From NCBI GenBank assembly GCA_027032075.1, contig JALVOC010000019.1, positions 62,001 to 126,000 on the forward strand: 64,000 nucleotides of DNA. The letters run 5' to 3'. The notes under the pieces were generated by a model. It did not search any database. It saw nothing but the letters and a program-made list of their open reading frames with translations, and was not told where the DNA came from. Every line of letters starts with the position of its first letter. Position 1 is the stretch's first letter. The stretch is from Chromatiales bacterium (lineage in GTDB: Bacteria > Pseudomonadota > Gammaproteobacteria > UBA6429 > Thiohalophilaceae). Below, piece by piece: positions 15,811-24,359 of the stretch. Position numbers and translations under genes: made by a program.

Positions 15811-18372
15811 ATGCAGAATCACAAAACCATGCAACATATCCTGATACTCGATACCAACAATTCACGCCGGACCGCGCTGGCCCGCCTGTTCAAAGGCATG
15901 CCTGTCGAAACCGTCTGTGTGGACAATTTCCCTACCGGGCAGCAATGGCTGCGCCACACCGCCCAGCCAAAAATGGATGCGTTGGTATTCAGCTGGCCCG
16001 CCACCACACAGGAGAGTGCCGATGAATTACTTGCCTGGTTGAGTGAGCCCGCCCAGCAGGAACTGCCGGTGATCGTTGTGGCCGAGGAAACCCAGGCAGC
16101 GGCACTGGGTTGGGTGAGCGGCCGTTCTCGCAGCGCCTTTCTTCTCTGGGACGACCGAGAGCAAATCCCCGAAACATTCAATATTCTTTTGCAGGCGGCC
16201 CCCAGGCCGGAACCGTTGCCGGACCAACTGGCGACCAGCCGTATCCTGCTGGTGGATGATTCACCGACCGCACGGGTCAAATTCCGCCGATTGCTGGAAG
16301 AAGCCGGTCATTACACCAAAACGGTCAGTTCGCCTGCCGAGGCGCTTGCCCTGCTGGAAACGGCATCGTTCGATATCGCCATCATTGACTATTTCATGCC
16401 GGAGATGACAGGCGCCGAACTGTGCCGGAACCTGCTGGCTGATCCCGCCGGCCGGCACATGCAATGCGCGATCCTCACCAGCAGCTATTCCGAAAAAGTC
16501 ATCCAGGATGGACTGGCTGCCGGTGCGATTGATTGTATGTTCAAAAACGAGGCCGATGCGCTGTTTTTGACCCGCATTGCCGCAATGGCCCGCAGTAACG
16601 GCATGCGCCGCCATGTTGAACAAAAGCAGCAGCATTTACAGCATATCCTCACCTCGGTGGGTGACGGCGTGTATGGTGTCGATCGCGCAGGCTATATCAC
16701 CTACGTCAACCCGGCGGTTAGCCGCATCCTCGGGTACAAGGAATCCCAGTTGTTGGCGGGTTTGCGGCCCACCGATCTGTTTCATGCGCAAACACCGCAT
16801 GATGCGAATGCCATCGCAACCGCACAATATCTGGCCGAGGCCATTGCCAGTGGCACCATCGTCGATAATCTGGAAACCACATTTTTGCGGGCGGACGGTA
16901 CCAGCATTCAGGTGGATCTTACCGTGCAGCCGTTGGAAATCGATAACCAGTGCGAGGGGGCGGTGATTGCTTTCCGGGACATTTCGGAACGAAAACTGCT
17001 GGAGGACGAGCTCAAGTGGCAGGCCAATCATGATGCCCTCACCAAACTCTATAACCGCAAATATCTGGAAGATGCTCTCGAGCATGAGATCTACCGTTTG
17101 CGCCGCAGCCGGGAAACCAGTGCCTTGTTATATCTGGATCTGGATCGTTTTAAATACATCAACGATACCATCGGCCACATTGCAGGGGATCAACTGTTGA
17201 TCGAGTTGGCCGACGAGTTGCGCAAGCGGGCCAGCCGCTCGGCGTTACTCGCCCGTCTCGGTGGTGACGAGTTCGTGCTGCTGGTATACAACATCAGCGA
17301 GGAGCAGCTGTTCAATGTGGCGGAAGAATACCGCAAGCTGCTGGAAAACTTCACCTTCACCTATGAGGGGCGCAGCTACAACATTCAGGGCAGTATTGGT
17401 GTGGCGCCGATTGATAACCAGTCCAAGGAAGCCCGTGAAATCCTCTCGGCGGCGGATCTGGCCTGTCACATCGCCAAGGGCAAGGGCCGCAACATGACCC
17501 ATATCTATGACAATGAAGACAGAAAAACCGCCATGGATATGGAGCTGGGCTGGACGCGGCGCCTGCGCCACGCACTGGATCATGACCGTTTTGAGCTGGT
17601 ATACCAGCCGATGGTTTTCCTTGCTGATCTGGATTTGGACGAGGCACCCCGGGATGCGGCCGATTTCCAGGTCTGGCTGAGTGAATTGCCATCCACACCG
17701 GAAATCATATTCGAAACCCTGCTCCGTCTGCAGGACAATCGCGGCCGCCTGATTTCGCCAAACGCCTTTATACCCACTGCCGAACGTTTCAACATGATGG
17801 CGGATATCGACAGCTGGGTGCTGGATACCGCGCTGGCGCAGCTGGCGGAGGTCCACCATGCCGGTGAGGCGATCCAGATGTCGATCAACCTTTCGGGTCA
17901 GTGTGTGGACCGTTGCGACATGATTGAGCACTTGCAGGCACGGCTTACCGAACTGCAGTTGCCGCCCCATCTGCTGCTGCTGGAAGTGACCGAAAGCTGC
18001 GCCATTCGTAACCTTACCTCGGCCCGTACCTGTATCAACGCGGTGAGGGATCTGGGCTGCCGCTTTGCGCTGGATGATTTCGGCACCGGCTACAGCACCA
18101 TGTCCCAGTTGAAGCATCTGCCGGTGGATTTCATCAAGATTGACGGTCAGTTCGTGCGGGACATCGAAACGGATCCCGCCGATATGGCTATCGTCCGCTC
18201 CATCGTGCAGATTGCGCATGCTTCCGGCAAACTCACGGTGGCTGAATTTGTCGAATCGGCCGAGGCGTTGCGTCTGATCAAGGAGTGCGGTGTGGATTAT
18301 GCGCAGGGCTTTTTCCTTTCACCCCCTCACGCCATTCTGCCGCAGAGCAGGGCGAGGCTGCACTCGGCCTGA
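15811..18372 (+). CDS. REC-REC-PAS-GGDEF-EAL cyclic-di-GMP signalling protein, paralogue 1
   Basis: 853 residues, no membrane segment. Domains: a degenerate receiver at about 8-130 (acceptor site replaced, DALVFSWPA); an intact receiver at about 144-262 (ILLVDDSPTARVKFRRLL, acceptor in IAIIDYFMPEMTG); PAS at about 277-395; GGDEF at about 407-565 with an intact GGDEF motif but no RxxD inhibitory site before it (SRSA there); EAL at about 590-845. EAL catalytic elements appear conserved (FETLLR for EAL, MSINLSGQ, LLEVTES, ALDDFGTGYS, IKIDGQFV, EFVES). About 20 extra residues lie between YQP and the EAL motif. Both making and breaking cyclic-di-GMP look possible. Start could also be ATG 15829, which aligns with the start of the paralogue at 62067. 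Confidence 0.93.
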   Translation: MQNHKTMQHILILDTNNSRRTALARLFKGMPVETVCVDNFPTGQQWLRHTAQPKMDALVFSWPATTQESADELLAWLSEPAQQELPVIVVAEETQAAALGWVSGRSRSAFLLWDDREQIPETFNILLQAAPRPEPLPDQLATSRILLVDDSPTARVKFRRLLEEAGHYTKTVSSPAEALALLETASFDIAIIDYFMPEMTGAELCRNLLADPAGRHMQCAILTSSYSEKVIQDGLAAGAIDCMFKNEADALFLTRIAAMARSNGMRRHVEQKQQHLQHILTSVGDGVYGVDRAGYITYVNPAVSRILGYKESQLLAGLRPTDLFHAQTPHDANAIATAQYLAEAIASGTIVDNLETTFLRADGTSIQVDLTVQPLEIDNQCEGAVIAFRDISERKLLEDELKWQANHDALTKLYNRKYLEDALEHEIYRLRRSRETSALLYLDLDRFKYINDTIGHIAGDQLLIELADELRKRASRSALLARLGGDEFVLLVYNISEEQLFNVAEEYRKLLENFTFTYEGRSYNIQGSIGVAPIDNQSKEAREILSAADLACHIAKGKGRNMTHIYDNEDRKTAMDMELGWTRRLRHALDHDRFELVYQPMVFLADLDLDEAPRDAADFQVWLSELPSTPEIIFETLLRLQDNRGRLISPNAFIPTAERFNMMADIDSWVLDTALAQLAEVHHAGEAIQMSINLSGQCVDRCDMIEHLQARLTELQLPPHLLLLEVTESCAIRNLTSARTCINAVRDLGCRFALDDFGTGYSTMSQLKHLPVDFIKIDGQFVRDIETDPADMAIVRSIVQIAHASGKLTVAEFVESAEALRLIKECGVDYAQGFFLSPPHAILPQSRARLHSA

Positions 18373-18382
18373 ACAGGGAACG

Positions 18383-18402
18383 CGCCCCCGCAGCAGGGGG
18401 GG
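18383..18402. terminator. G+C hairpin between convergent genes
   Basis: CCCCC-GCAGCA-GGGGG type stem between the stops of the GGDEF-EAL gene and pyrC', which converge here with only 30 nt between them. There is no clear T-run on either side, so function as an intrinsic terminator is uncertain. Confidence 0.35.
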
Positions 18403-19695
18403 TTAACGCGGTGTCTCGGAGGAAAACACCAGCCTGCCTTGCAGCAGCGTGTGGGTGACCTTGCCTTTCAACTCCCATCCCGCAAACGGCGTGTTTTTCC
18501 CCGCACTCAGCAGCTTTTCAGGTTCAACCACCCAGTGCTGCCTGGGATCAAAAATACAGAGATCGGCGCGGGCGCCTTGTTCCAGGGTGCCGCTGTCGGT
18601 CAGCCCCAGTATTTCCGCCGGTTGTATCGTCAGTTTGGCCAGGAGATCCATCAGGGGGAGAACCCCTTCATCCACCAGACGCAGCGCCAGTGGCAACAGG
18701 GTTTCCAGGCCGCTGATCCCCGGCTCGGTTTCCGCAAAGGGGGCCAGTTTGGCGTCTGCGTCATGGGGCTGATGATCGGAACAGATGGCCTGAATATGGC
18801 CGTTGGCGACAGCCGAACGCAAACCCTCCCGATCCCGCTGGGTGCGTAACGGGGGCAGCACGTGGCACTGGCTGTTGAAAAAACCGATGTCCATTTCTGT
18901 CAGGTGCAGGTGGTTGGCGGTTACCCCCATACTTACAGGCAGACCGTCGTGGATGGCGCGGGCAATCATTTGCGCCGAGTGGGCCGTTGACAGGTGGCAG
19001 AAGTGAGCACGTACTCCGGTCTGTTCGATCAGCATCAGTTCACGGGCGACGGCGACGGTTTCGGCCGCTTCCGGGATCCCTGTCAGCCCCAGGCGGGTGC
19101 TGATCAAACCTTCGTGGACACAACCGTGCTGGGAGAGAGAGGGTTCGTCGGCGTGCAAAAAGACAGTCATGCGGCAACTGGCGGCATATTCCATCGCACG
19201 GCGCATCACCCGGGTACTGCGAAGCGGCCGGCAGGCATTGCTCACCCCTGCACAGTTACCCTGATCCCGTAACAGTGCCATTTCGGCCAGCTGTTCCCCT
19301 GCCAGCGCCTGGGTCAAGGCACCCAGAGGAATGACCCGTGCGTAACCGGCATCTTCCGCACGGCGGATAATGAGTTCCGCCACGGCCGGGTTGTCGATGA
19401 CCGGATCGGTATCGGGGGGGATGCAGAGCGTGGTGATGCCGCCCGCCGCTGCCGCCCGGGTTTCCGAGCGGACGGTGCCTTTATGCTCCTGTCCCGGCTC
19501 ACGCAAGCGGACGGAGAGATCGATCAGCCCCGGGGTAACGATACAGCCGCTGGCGTCGATGGTCTGATCGGCGGAAAAGCCATCCGGCGGTGTCCCGCGG
19601 GCAACGATGCGCCCGTCGGCAATGAACAGATCGGCAATTTCGTCGTATTGATCAGCCGGGTTCAGCAGGCGTCCGTTGGTGATGCGCACTCGCAT
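18403..19695 (-). CDS. pyrC': Dihydroorotase-like protein PyrC', catalytically degenerate
   Basis: 430 residues of the amidohydrolase/dihydroorotase family. The metal-binding HxH that normally reads DxHxHxREP is replaced here: GLIDLSVRLREPG, so both His are missing. Other blocks persist (KGTVRSETRAAAAGGITTLC, HFCHLSTAHSAQMI, SDHQPHD, NTPFAGWELKGKV). In Pseudomonas-type genomes such an inactive PyrC' is encoded next to pyrB and is needed structurally for aspartate transcarbamoylase assembly, with an active dihydroorotase elsewhere. The same is inferred here. It starts one base after the pyrB stop and is the last gene of the algH-ruvX-pyrR-pyrB-pyrC' run. The symbol reflects this inactive type. 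Confidence 0.9.
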   Translation of the reverse strand: MRVRITNGRLLNPADQYDEIADLFIADGRIVARGTPPDGFSADQTIDASGCIVTPGLIDLSVRLREPGQEHKGTVRSETRAAAAGGITTLCIPPDTDPVIDNPAVAELIIRRAEDAGYARVIPLGALTQALAGEQLAEMALLRDQGNCAGVSNACRPLRSTRVMRRAMEYAASCRMTVFLHADEPSLSQHGCVHEGLISTRLGLTGIPEAAETVAVARELMLIEQTGVRAHFCHLSTAHSAQMIARAIHDGLPVSMGVTANHLHLTEMDIGFFNSQCHVLPPLRTQRDREGLRSAVANGHIQAICSDHQPHDADAKLAPFAETEPGISGLETLLPLALRLVDEGVLPLMDLLAKLTIQPAEILGLTDSGTLEQGARADLCIFDPRQHWVVEPEKLLSAGKNTPFAGWELKGKVTHTLLQGRLVFSSETPR

Positions 19696-19696
19696 T

Positions 19697-20677
19697 TCAG
19701 CGACTCTCCTCCCCGCTTTGCGGCGGTCGTCCCAGCACCATGGACATCACCGCCATGCGTACCGCAATACCGTTGGTCACCTGTTCCAGGATCACCGACT
19801 GGGGGCCGTCGGCCACCGCCGAGTCAATTTCCACGCCGCGGTTGATGGGGCCGGGGTGCATCACGATCGCGTCCGGTTTGGCCAGTTTCAGTTTGGCCTC
19901 TGTCAGGCCGAAACGGGCAAAAAACTCCGCTTCGCTGGGTAACAATGCCCCTTCCATGCGCTCACGTTGCAGGCGCAGGGTCAGTACCACATCCACATCC
20001 TGCAGGCCGGCCTCGAGAGAGTGGTAGATATGCACCCCGAGATGAGAGGCCTCCGGCGGGATCAGTGTTTGCGGGCCGATGACGCGCACTTCCGGCACGC
20101 CGAGAATATTCAGGGCGTGGATTTGTGAGCGGGCCACCCGCGAGTGCTTGATATCGCCGATAATGGCCACCCGCAGGGAGGTGAAATCCGGTTTGTGCCG
20201 GCGGATGGTGAACATGTCGAGCATTGCCTGGGTCGGGTGGGCATGGCTGCCGTCGCCGGCATTGATGACACTGATATGCGGTGCCACGTGTTCCGCAATG
20301 AAGTGTGCGGCACCACTCTGGTTATGGCGCACCACGAACATGTCGCAGTGCATCGCCTCCAGGTTGTGCAGCATATCCAGCAGACTTTCCCCCTTGCTGG
20401 TGGCAGAAGTGCTGATATTGAGATTCAAAACATCCGCCGACAACCGTTTGGCGGCCAGCTCGAAGGTGGTGCGGGTGCGGGTGCTGGGTTCGAAGAAGAG
20501 GTTGACGATTGTTTTGCCGCGCAACAGCGGGACTTTCTTTACCTGCCGGGTGCCGACTGTGGCGAAATTCTCGGCGGTATCCAGGATATCGGTCAGTATC
20601 TCCCGGCTCAGTCCTTCAATGGAAATAAAGTGGTGTAGTTGCCCTCCCGAATCGAGCTGGATCTGGCGTGTACTCAT
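19697..20677 (-). CDS. pyrB: Aspartate carbamoyltransferase catalytic subunit
   Basis: Condenses carbamoyl phosphate and aspartate, the committed step of pyrimidine synthesis. 326 residues, the longer Pseudomonas-type subunit. The carbamoyl-phosphate motif is [19 protein letters not shown], with [32 protein letters not shown] and [15 protein letters not shown] following. The aspartate-binding region has TLRLQRERM and the end [19 protein letters not shown]. All are canonical. Its start overlaps the pyrR stop by four bases, and pyrC' follows after one base, so the three are translationally coupled. No pyrI regulatory subunit is present, in keeping with a PyrB-PyrC' holoenzyme. Confidence 0.97.
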   Translation of the reverse strand: MSTRQIQLDSGGQLHHFISIEGLSREILTDILDTAENFATVGTRQVKKVPLLRGKTIVNLFFEPSTRTRTTFELAAKRLSADVLNLNISTSATSKGESLLDMLHNLEAMHCDMFVVRHNQSGAAHFIAEHVAPHISVINAGDGSHAHPTQAMLDMFTIRRHKPDFTSLRVAIIGDIKHSRVARSQIHALNILGVPEVRVIGPQTLIPPEASHLGVHIYHSLEAGLQDVDVVLTLRLQRERMEGALLPSEAEFFARFGLTEAKLKLAKPDAIVMHPGPINRGVEIDSAVADGPQSVILEQVTNGIAVRMAVMSMVLGRPPQSGEESR

Positions 20678-21180
20678 GCGCTCTCCTGAATGGTCAGTTT
20701 CAGGGGAGAGGGGCCGCTGAGCTTGACGTGCTGATTAGCCCCCAGATCCAGTTTCGTCCCTGTGATATCGGCACAGATGGGCAACTCCTTGCCACCGCGT
20801 TCGACGAGCGTGACCAGGATCACCGAGGCCGGTCTGCCGTAATCAAAGATTTCATTCAAGGCGGCGCGAATGGTGCGGCCTGTGTGCAGCACATCATCCA
20901 CCAGGATAATGTGCTGGTTTTCCACATCGAATGGCAGGCTGGAAGGCTGCACCCGCGGGTGCATGCCGATGCGGGTGAAGTCATCACGATAGAAGGTGAT
21001 GTTCAGGGTACCGAGCGGTTGTTGCAGATGGAGCAGATGATGCAGCGCCTCGGCAACCCACACCCCTCCGGTATGTATGCCGATCATGCCGGGATTGGAA
21101 ATATGCCGTGATGCAAGCAGGGTACGCAGTTCGCCGGCCATCTGGTCCAGCAGGGTCTGTACATCATGGCGTTCTGGCAT
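20674..21180 (-). CDS. pyrR: PyrR bifunctional regulator / uracil phosphoribosyltransferase
   Basis: 168 residues of the type I phosphoribosyltransferase fold. [18 protein letters not shown] is the PyrR substrate loop, [20 protein letters not shown] is the PyrR-specific segment, and the PRPP-binding motif is [18 protein letters not shown]. In Bacillus it attenuates the pyr operon by binding mRNA and also has uracil phosphoribosyltransferase activity. In gammaproteobacteria the regulatory role is less clear. No obvious PyrR-binding loop is seen upstream here, since the gene sits tightly between ruvX (6 nt away) and pyrB (4-base overlap). Confidence 0.94.
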   Translation of the reverse strand: MPERHDVQTLLDQMAGELRTLLASRHISNPGMIGIHTGGVWVAEALHHLLHLQQPLGTLNITFYRDDFTRIGMHPRVQPSSLPFDVENQHIILVDDVLHTGRTIRAALNEIFDYGRPASVILVTLVERGGKELPICADITGTKLDLGANQHVKLSGPSPLKLTIQESA

Positions 21181-21186
21181 AGGCGG

Positions 21187-21615
21187 TCAAGGTTCCTGTG
21201 GTTGTTGCGCCAGCCAGCTTTCCAGGATCAGCTGGGCGGCGAGCGCGTCGATCTTGGTGTTTCTGTTTTTTTTATCCCGTTGTTGCATCACGCGTTCCGC
21301 CTCTTCCGAGGTGAGGCGTTCATCCACCATGTCGACGGGCAGATTGTACCGCCCTTTGAGCTGATTACCAAAACGTCGTGCGAGTCGGGTCATTTCCTGT
21401 TCGCTGCCATCCATATGCAGGGGCAGACCGACCACCAGCCGATCCGGCTGCCATTCCCGGATCAGCGTGCTGATGCACTCCCAGTCGGGTTTGTGATCCC
21501 GGTATGCCAGGGTGGTCAGGGGGCGAACGCTCGCGGTGAGCGTCTGGCCCACGGCTACACCGATACGCCGGGTGCCAAAATCAAAGGCGAGGAGAGTCAG
21601 TGGCCTGCTCGTCAC
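21187..21615 (-). CDS. ruvX: Holliday junction resolvase-like RuvX/YqgF
   Basis: 142 residues with the RNase H-like fold of YqgF. The first catalytic Asp is in LLAFDFGTRRIGVAVGQ, followed by DRLVVGLPLHMDGSEQEMT and DMVDERLTSEEAERVM, with the closing KIDALAAQLILESWL that carries the last acidic residue. In E. coli YqgF is essential and acts in pre-16S rRNA 5' processing; a junction-resolvase role is the older annotation. It starts four bases inside the end of algH (ATGA overlap), the conserved algH-ruvX pair. Confidence 0.94.
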   Translation of the reverse strand: MTSRPLTLLAFDFGTRRIGVAVGQTLTASVRPLTTLAYRDHKPDWECISTLIREWQPDRLVVGLPLHMDGSEQEMTRLARRFGNQLKGRYNLPVDMVDERLTSEEAERVMQQRDKKNRNTKIDALAAQLILESWLAQQPQEP

Positions 21616-22178
21616 GCATGCCCTATGTCACTGGAGAGCTGGTTCAGCGCCACGCCAAGGTGGCTTGCTGCGGCTGTCCAACGGGATTCTGCGGGGGTGT
21701 CAAAGATGATGCTGCTGTCGGCCGGGCCGTTGAGCCAGGCATTGGCGGCCAGTTCCTCTTCAAGCTGGCCTTCCCCCCAGCCGGCATACCCCAGAGTGAT
21801 GATATATTTTTCCGGCCCCACACCGGCGGCGATTGCCTCGATAATGTCCTGCGACATGGTGAGGGCGATTTCCGGGGTGATCTGCAGGGAGTTGTCCCAT
21901 TCATCCTGCACGGGATGGAGGACAAAGCCACGTTCCATTTGCACCGGTCCGCCCTGGTAGATGGGCACATGTCTCACATCGGGTTCCGTGATCTCGATAT
22001 TCAGCTGTTCGGTGAGTTCACCCAATGTCAGATCGGTCGGACGATTGATCACCACCCCCATGGCACCTCCTCCCGGGGTGTGTTCGCACAGGTAAGTGAC
22101 GGTATGGAAAAAATTGGGATCGGCCAGATTGGGCATGGCGATAAGAAAATGGCCGGTCAATTGGGAATCGTTGTCCAT
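21612..22178 (-). CDS. algH: AlgH/YqgE family protein
   Basis: 188 residues, the normal length for UPF0301. Opens LTGHFLIAMPNLADPNFFHT, followed by LCEHTPGGGAMGVVINRPTD and IYQGGPVQMERGFVLHP, then YIITLGYAGWGEGQLEEELA. These four blocks define the family. AlgH was named from alginate regulation in Pseudomonas, but the molecular role is unknown. First gene of the unit that continues into ruvX, pyrR, pyrB and pyrC'. 115 nt separate it from tonB, enough for a promoter. Confidence 0.93.
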   Translation of the reverse strand: MDNDSQLTGHFLIAMPNLADPNFFHTVTYLCEHTPGGGAMGVVINRPTDLTLGELTEQLNIEITEPDVRHVPIYQGGPVQMERGFVLHPVQDEWDNSLQITPEIALTMSQDIIEAIAAGVGPEKYIITLGYAGWGEGQLEEELAANAWLNGPADSSIIFDTPAESRWTAAASHLGVALNQLSSDIGHA

Positions 22179-22293
22179 GTCTCTTAGTATCAGTCAGAGA
22201 AAGGGGTGTGGCAAGTTCAAAAGCGGATCCTGCGGCCGGAAGTCGAATCTTCAAAAACCCCCGGGAATGTAGCGGCAGAGCGGCGGCTGAGGG

Positions 22294-23202
22294 TCATTGC
22301 GCCCGTGTCGACAGTCCGCTGCTGCGGAATTGCCACATGCGGGGGATGTGCAGGACATCGGTGTCTTCGAGAATGGCTTCGCTCAAGGGCGGAAAGGGGG
22401 CGGCAAGTTTTACGATGCGTTTGGCGGCCCTGTCCAGGATTTCGTAGCCAGAGGAACGCAGGATGCGCACCGAATGCAGGCTGCCGTCGGGGTTGATGGC
22501 CACATCCATCAGCAAACCGCCATTGATGCCTTTACGTATCGCTTCTTCCGGGTAATTGAGATTGCCGATACGTTCCACTTTGGTCCGCCAGGCATCCATG
22601 TAACTGGCGAAACGGTATTCTTTTGCGTTGGCGCCGCGGACATAGGTCTGTCTTGGTGTGACCGCATAACTTTTTTTGACCTCTTCGATTTTGGCGCTGA
22701 GGCGGGCAATCTCCTGGCTGCGTTCGAACAGCTGCGCGGCGGTGATCTGTTTCTTTGTTTCAGGAAGCGGCAGTTGTTGGGGCTGGCTGGCCTCTTTGCG
22801 GCGTGCTGCGTCCACGGTCATGATCTCCTGCTGGACCTGTTTCTGGGTCACCGGGGGTAGCGCCAGCGCACGGCGGCTGTCCGGTGCAATGCCTTTTTCC
22901 TGGGTCGGGGTGGAGTTGGAAAAGGGGCTGGAGTCGCGGACTTTTTCTTCCTTGTTGCCGCCGCCCAGCTGGTTGGCCTGGGCCAGATAATCGGCCTCTT
23001 CCGGTTCTTCCTGCGAGCGGTTGTGCACCAGGGTTATCTCCATGGTGGTGAGCAGATCGTCTTCCTCTTCGTCCGTGAGATTGAAACTGACACCGAGGAT
23101 GATAATGGCATGCACCGCCAGGGCAAAAAACACCGTCATGCTCAGCCGATCAGCATGGCTGACAGAAACGGGTGGCTTTGTTGTTTGGGCAGTGAGGCTC
23201 AT
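22294..23202 (-). CDS. tonB: TonB-family energy transducer
   Basis: 302 residues. A single N-terminal membrane helix (LSMTVFFALAVHAIIILGVSF) keeps the His that contacts ExbB/ExbD. A charged middle region follows, rich in Glu, Gln and Pro but not in the long EP/KP repeats of E. coli TonB. The C-terminal TonB domain reads MDAWRTKVERIGNLNYPEEA, then GGLLMDVAINPDGSLHSVRI and LRSSGYEILDRAAKRIVKLA, which is canonical. It transmits proton-motive force to outer-membrane receptors. No exbB, exbD or receptor gene is adjacent. The position between gshB and algH matches Pseudomonas-like gene order, apart from apbE inserted here. Confidence 0.93.
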   Translation of the reverse strand: MSLTAQTTKPPVSVSHADRLSMTVFFALAVHAIIILGVSFNLTDEEEDDLLTTMEITLVHNRSQEEPEEADYLAQANQLGGGNKEEKVRDSSPFSNSTPTQEKGIAPDSRRALALPPVTQKQVQQEIMTVDAARRKEASQPQQLPLPETKKQITAAQLFERSQEIARLSAKIEEVKKSYAVTPRQTYVRGANAKEYRFASYMDAWRTKVERIGNLNYPEEAIRKGINGGLLMDVAINPDGSLHSVRILRSSGYEILDRAAKRIVKLAAPFPPLSEAILEDTDVLHIPRMWQFRSSGLSTRAQ

Positions 23203-23309
23203 GGTCTTGCTTTTACCAGAATAAGACCGATTATACCGCTAATTGTTCCTCACACGATGGTCGGCTGCCGGATACCCTGCCTGTGACCGAATGAAAAAAC
23301 GGACAGTGT

Positions 23310-24359
23310 TCATATCGGTTCGCTGATAACGACTTTCCCCACGTCCTGCTGCCACTTGATGCGCTCGGCCATCGCCGGTGTCAGGTGAATTATGCCGCGG
23401 TAATCGATGAGCATCACCATCGGCAGGTTCATCTGTTTGGCGATTTTTACCCACTCATCAGGTCCGGCAACAAACAGTGCGGTTGTCGCCGCATCGGCGG
23501 TGGCGGCCTCGGGGTGGATCACGGCAACCAGCGCGGTTTTGTCTGCCGGGTAGCCAGTACGGGGATCGAGGATGGGATGGTAACGTTTGCCGTTGTATTT
23601 ATAGTAGCGTTCGTTGTCACTGGCGGTAAAAAGGCTTTCGCCGTCATTGAGATTCACCATGGCGAATTCGCCCCGTTTGCGCGGGTGCGGAATGCCTATC
23701 TGCCATGGTTTGCCTTGATAGCGGCCCAGCACCTTCACATCATGACGGCCCTTGATCCTGGCATTCTTGATACCAATGCTTTGCAGATATGCCATCTCGC
23801 GATCGAATGACACCCCCTTGGAAAGCGAATCAAAGTCCAGTTTCACTGCCGGGTTGAGGCTTTTCATGCGCACACCCTCTTCGACGATATCGCTGATCTG
23901 CGGGTTTTGTCTGACCAGTCGTGCAATTGCCTCGGCCGAAGGTGGTGGCCCCTTGGGTTGTTGTTCATCGGTGTGAAAGCCCCACAGATCGAGCAATTTG
24001 CCAATCGCCGGATTATAGAGATTGTCGCTGCTGGCACTGAGAACGCGTGCCTTTTTGATCAGTGGCAGCACCGAGGGGTTGGCGGAGAACTCCGCACCCG
24101 TTGCCAGCAGTTCGTTGGTGCGCCCCAGCGGGCCGGCTTTCCACGGGTGCCACATGAAACGCATGGTGTTGAGATCTTCCTGCACGGTGGCTTTTGCTTT
24201 TGCGGCAGTGGCTTTGTCCACATCGTGGAGGGTCAACTCCACCTGGGTATCCAGCACCCGCATGATGAAAAAGAACTCGCGGGAAGGTTTGCTGCAGGCT
24301 GCCAGCAACAGGGTGGTAACAAGGAGCAGGGTGATTTTCAGAAATAGGTGTTTTGTCAT
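23310..24359 (-). CDS. apbE: ApbE-type FAD:protein FMN transferase lipoprotein, divergent
   Basis: 349 residues. The signal peptide ends in a lipobox (TLLLAAC), so the protein is an outer-periplasmic lipoprotein. Family blocks: NLYNPAIGKLLDLWGF (usually FDxTVGPL...WGF), DFDSLSKGVSFDRE (usually DLGGIAKGYAVD), YYKYNGKRYHPILDPRTGYP and EAATADAATTALFV, which holds the metal-binding D. ApbE covalently attaches FMN to threonine in target flavoproteins such as Nqr or Rnf subunits. No target is encoded nearby. DFDSLSKG departs from the usual GG motif, so activity is likely but not certain. It overlaps the gshB stop by four bases and is the third gene of gshA-gshB-apbE. Confidence 0.88.
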   Translation of the reverse strand: MTKHLFLKITLLLVTTLLLAACSKPSREFFFIMRVLDTQVELTLHDVDKATAAKAKATVQEDLNTMRFMWHPWKAGPLGRTNELLATGAEFSANPSVLPLIKKARVLSASSDNLYNPAIGKLLDLWGFHTDEQQPKGPPPSAEAIARLVRQNPQISDIVEEGVRMKSLNPAVKLDFDSLSKGVSFDREMAYLQSIGIKNARIKGRHDVKVLGRYQGKPWQIGIPHPRKRGEFAMVNLNDGESLFTASDNERYYKYNGKRYHPILDPRTGYPADKTALVAVIHPEAATADAATTALFVAGPDEWVKIAKQMNLPMVMLIDYRGIIHLTPAMAERIKWQQDVGKVVISEPI

